Assembly (NCBI GenBank): GCA_947074225.1
Contig: CAMTOX010000038.1
Location: forward strand, 1 to 10,302
Direction of reading: 5' to 3'
DNA: 10,302 nucleotides
From: an uncultured bacterium
Lineage (GTDB): Bacteria; Bacteroidota; Bacteroidia; Bacteroidales; Paludibacteraceae
A model generated the notes under the pieces. The model was not told where the DNA came from and did no database searches. It saw only the letters and a program-made list of their open reading frames with translations. Position 1 is the stretch's first letter, and the number at the start of each line of letters is the position of its first letter. This document shows positions 8,780 to 10,302 of the stretch, in pieces. Both the position numbers and the translations under genes were made by a program.

Positions 8780-10168
8780 ATGAATAAACAAAACACTGAT
8801 ATGCTACACCCTACATTAAGAACCATTGAGGATGGTATTTATAAGGTCTTAGTCATTGACGATGAAGAACGTTTTACTGAAGAGATTGTTGAATTTCTCG
8901 AGAATAACGACTTTAAAGCAGTGGCTGCCAATACAGCTCAGGAAGGCATAGATTTTCTGAATCAAGAGAAGTTTGACCTCCTGATTCTCGACGTTCGTCT
9001 CGACGCCGGGGTAAATGGAATAGACTTACTTAAACAGGTGAAACCTCAACATCCGGACATGGAAATCATTGTTGTTTCCGGACACGGAGATATGGATACT
9101 GTTATTGATGCAATGCGATATGGTGCTATAGATTATCTGAGAAAACCATTTAGGCATATTGATATACGTATTGCTATTGAAAGAACAGGTAAGTTCATAG
9201 ACCTTAATAGAAAAGTAAAACATTTAGAGAATAAACAATCTTTAATCTCTGAAAGTTTGGAGGCTCAAATTAACCGACAAATCATTGGAGTGAGTAAACA
9301 AATGAAAGGAGTGATTGAAATGGCTATGATGGCTGCTAAATATTCCGATACCAATGTACTCATTACTGGTGAGAGTGGAACAGGAAAAGAGAATATTGCC
9401 CGTATGATTCACTTTGCAAGTACACGAAAAAATAATCTCTTCTGTGCTGTGAATAGCAGTGCCATTCCTGAATCGCTCATGGAGAGTGAGTTCTTTGGAC
9501 ATAGAAAGGGTTCGTTTACTGGAGCAATATCCGACCAAAAAGGATTCTTTGAAATATCGGACAATGGGTCCTTATTCTTAGATGAAATTGCCGATATGCC
9601 AATGAATCTACAAGCTAAAATGTTGCGTGCTATTGAAGAGAAGGAGATTACACGTATTGGAGAGTCATCGCCAATAAAAACAAACTTCAGAATCATCTCG
9701 GCAACAAACCACAATGTGCAAGAGCTTGTAGATAGCAAACACTTTAGATTAGACCTTATGCATCGTCTTAACACATTGCATATTCATATTCCTGCTCTAC
9801 GCGATAGGGTAGAAGATATTGAGCCATTAATGAACTATTATGTGGAGTTCTTCTGTAAGCAGTTTAAGAAACCGGTTATGCATATTGATCAAGAGCGTGT
9901 TGATGCCATGAAGGAGTATGCTTTCCCTGGTAATATTCGTGAACTTAGAAACCTTATAGAGCGTGCTGTAATTCTTTCTAAAGGTCGTAAAGTAGATATG
10001 CAATACTTCCCATTTACAAATCAGCAAAAAACAGCACTACCTCTGTGTTATACTTCTACAGCCACTTCGGCTCAACAAGCCGCACCTATGGTTCCTGAGG
10101 CTGTGGTATGTTCTAAATCTATGAAGTTGCTCGATCATGCTGATAGACTTATCAGAGCGGTCTTATAA
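8780..10168 (+). CDS. NtrC-family sigma-54-dependent response regulator, C-terminus truncated before the helix-turn-helix
   Basis: The 462-residue product has a receiver domain (about 22-135) with acidic pair Asp27/Asp28, phosphoacceptor Asp71, Ser100 and Lys122. The sigma-54 AAA+ domain (about 168-400) has Walker A G-E-S-G-T-G-K-E (197-204), a sigma-54-contact loop G-S-F-T-G-A (244-249) in place of the usual GAFTGA, Walker B L-F-L-D-E (265-269), sensor I A-T-N (308-310), the arginine-finger region F-R-L-D-L-M-H-R-L-N (322-331), and sensor II P-G-N-I-R-E-L (383-389). A low-complexity linker (410-445) leads to the start of a Fis-type domain, but TAA at 10166 stops it; recognisable helix-turn-helix codons follow in the same frame. 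The gene begins 20 bases after the kinase stop, so the two are very likely co-transcribed and cognate. As written the protein could hydrolyse ATP and contact sigma-54 but would lack specific DNA binding. Whether the stop is biological or a sequence error cannot be decided here. Confidence 0.9.
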   Translation: MNKQNTDMLHPTLRTIEDGIYKVLVIDDEERFTEEIVEFLENNDFKAVAANTAQEGIDFLNQEKFDLLILDVRLDAGVNGIDLLKQVKPQHPDMEIIVVSGHGDMDTVIDAMRYGAIDYLRKPFRHIDIRIAIERTGKFIDLNRKVKHLENKQSLISESLEAQINRQIIGVSKQMKGVIEMAMMAAKYSDTNVLITGESGTGKENIARMIHFASTRKNNLFCAVNSSAIPESLMESEFFGHRKGSFTGAISDQKGFFEISDNGSLFLDEIADMPMNLQAKMLRAIEEKEITRIGESSPIKTNFRIISATNHNVQELVDSKHFRLDLMHRLNTLHIHIPALRDRVEDIEPLMNYYVEFFCKQFKKPVMHIDQERVDAMKEYAFPGNIRELRNLIERAVILSKGRKVDMQYFPFTNQQKTALPLCYTSTATSAQQAAPMVPEAVVCSKSMKLLDHADRLIRAVL

Positions 10169-10302
10169 CGTCAGCACTAGAACCACAGTGATGATGCAAG
10201 ACTGTTAGGCATTCAACGTACGGCAATGGATAGTCAAATATATAAATACGGCACAGAAAAACACAGCAACACAAACGACTACAGATTAGTTTACGCTCTT
10301 AT
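10169..10302 (+). pseudogene. detached Fis-type helix-turn-helix remnant of the response regulator
   Basis: This follows the regulator's stop codon in the same frame. After a second stop (TAG, 10178-10180) the codons from 10181 read N-H-H-S-D-D-A-R-L-L-G-I-Q-R-T-A-M-D-S-Q-I-Y-K-Y-G, which matches the second and third helices of the Fis-type (HTH_8) domain found at the end of NtrC regulators (consensus A-A-R-x-L-G-I-x-R-x-T-L-x-x-K-L-x-x-Y-G). The frame then stays open to the window edge with an unremarkable tail. First-helix residues (D-H-A-D-R-L-I-R-A-V-L) lie before the TAA. The domain is thus split by two stops within 15 bases. Either the gene is decaying or the sequence is faulty here. 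Confidence 0.7.

Noticed and set aside
9409..9774. Antisense open frame of 121 codons opposite the regulator's AAA+ region
   Set aside because: It lies wholly opposite strongly conserved coding sequence, resembles no family and has no sign of its own start context. It is a shadow of the real gene.
10166..10180. Stop-codon reassignment or readthrough (TAA/TAG read as sense), as in some phages of Bacteroidales
   Set aside because: The 2849-codon kinase frame has no internal stop and ends at TAA where the ATPase domain naturally finishes, so the standard code fits. The two stops are better explained by mutation or sequence error.

Overview
The window holds one two-component signalling locus and little else. 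The DNA is AT-rich. Both genes start from ATG codons without a recognisable Shine-Dalgarno sequence, behind A/T-rich leaders. Together with the protein style (a soluble multi-PAS HEINQPL-type kinase beside an NtrC-type regulator), this suggests a member of the Bacteroidota, probably Bacteroidales. That assignment is inferred from style; there is no rRNA or marker gene here to prove it.

Layout: bases 1-209 are a non-coding, very AT-rich leader. Bases 210-8759 encode a single 2849-residue histidine kinase. In order it has a PocR-like sensory domain with a cysteine cluster, about 19 PAS-like modules, a HisKA dimerisation/phosphoacceptor domain (His2618) and a HATPase_c domain with intact N, G1 and G2 boxes. 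No membrane segment or signal peptide is visible, so it should be a cytosolic sensor. Twelve consecutive PAS modules (bases 1521-6026) form a tandem array of 357-402 bp units, most opening with S-E-x-x-Y-R-x-L-A-N-S-G-E-T or a close variant.

After a 20-base gap, bases 8780-10168 encode the likely partner: an NtrC-family response regulator with a receiver domain (Asp71) and a sigma-54 AAA+ domain (Walker A, GSFTGA, Walker B and arginine-finger region all visible). The frame stops just where the Fis-type helix-turn-helix should begin. A clear helix-turn-helix signature (A-R-L-L-G-I-Q-R-T-A) follows in the same frame, beyond a TAA and a TAG, and the frame then stays open to the end of the window. 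The regulator is therefore either a real truncation/pseudogene or is affected by sequence error near the end of the window.

Model: an internal signal (PocR ligand, redox state, and/or PAS ligands) changes autophosphorylation of His2618. The phosphate passes to Asp71 of the regulator, whose AAA+ domain would remodel sigma-54 RNA polymerase at unknown targets. The most notable points are the size and regularity of the PAS array, the PocR cysteine cluster, recurrent cysteines at one equivalent PAS position, and the severed DNA-binding domain. No mobile element, RNA gene or CRISPR array was seen.
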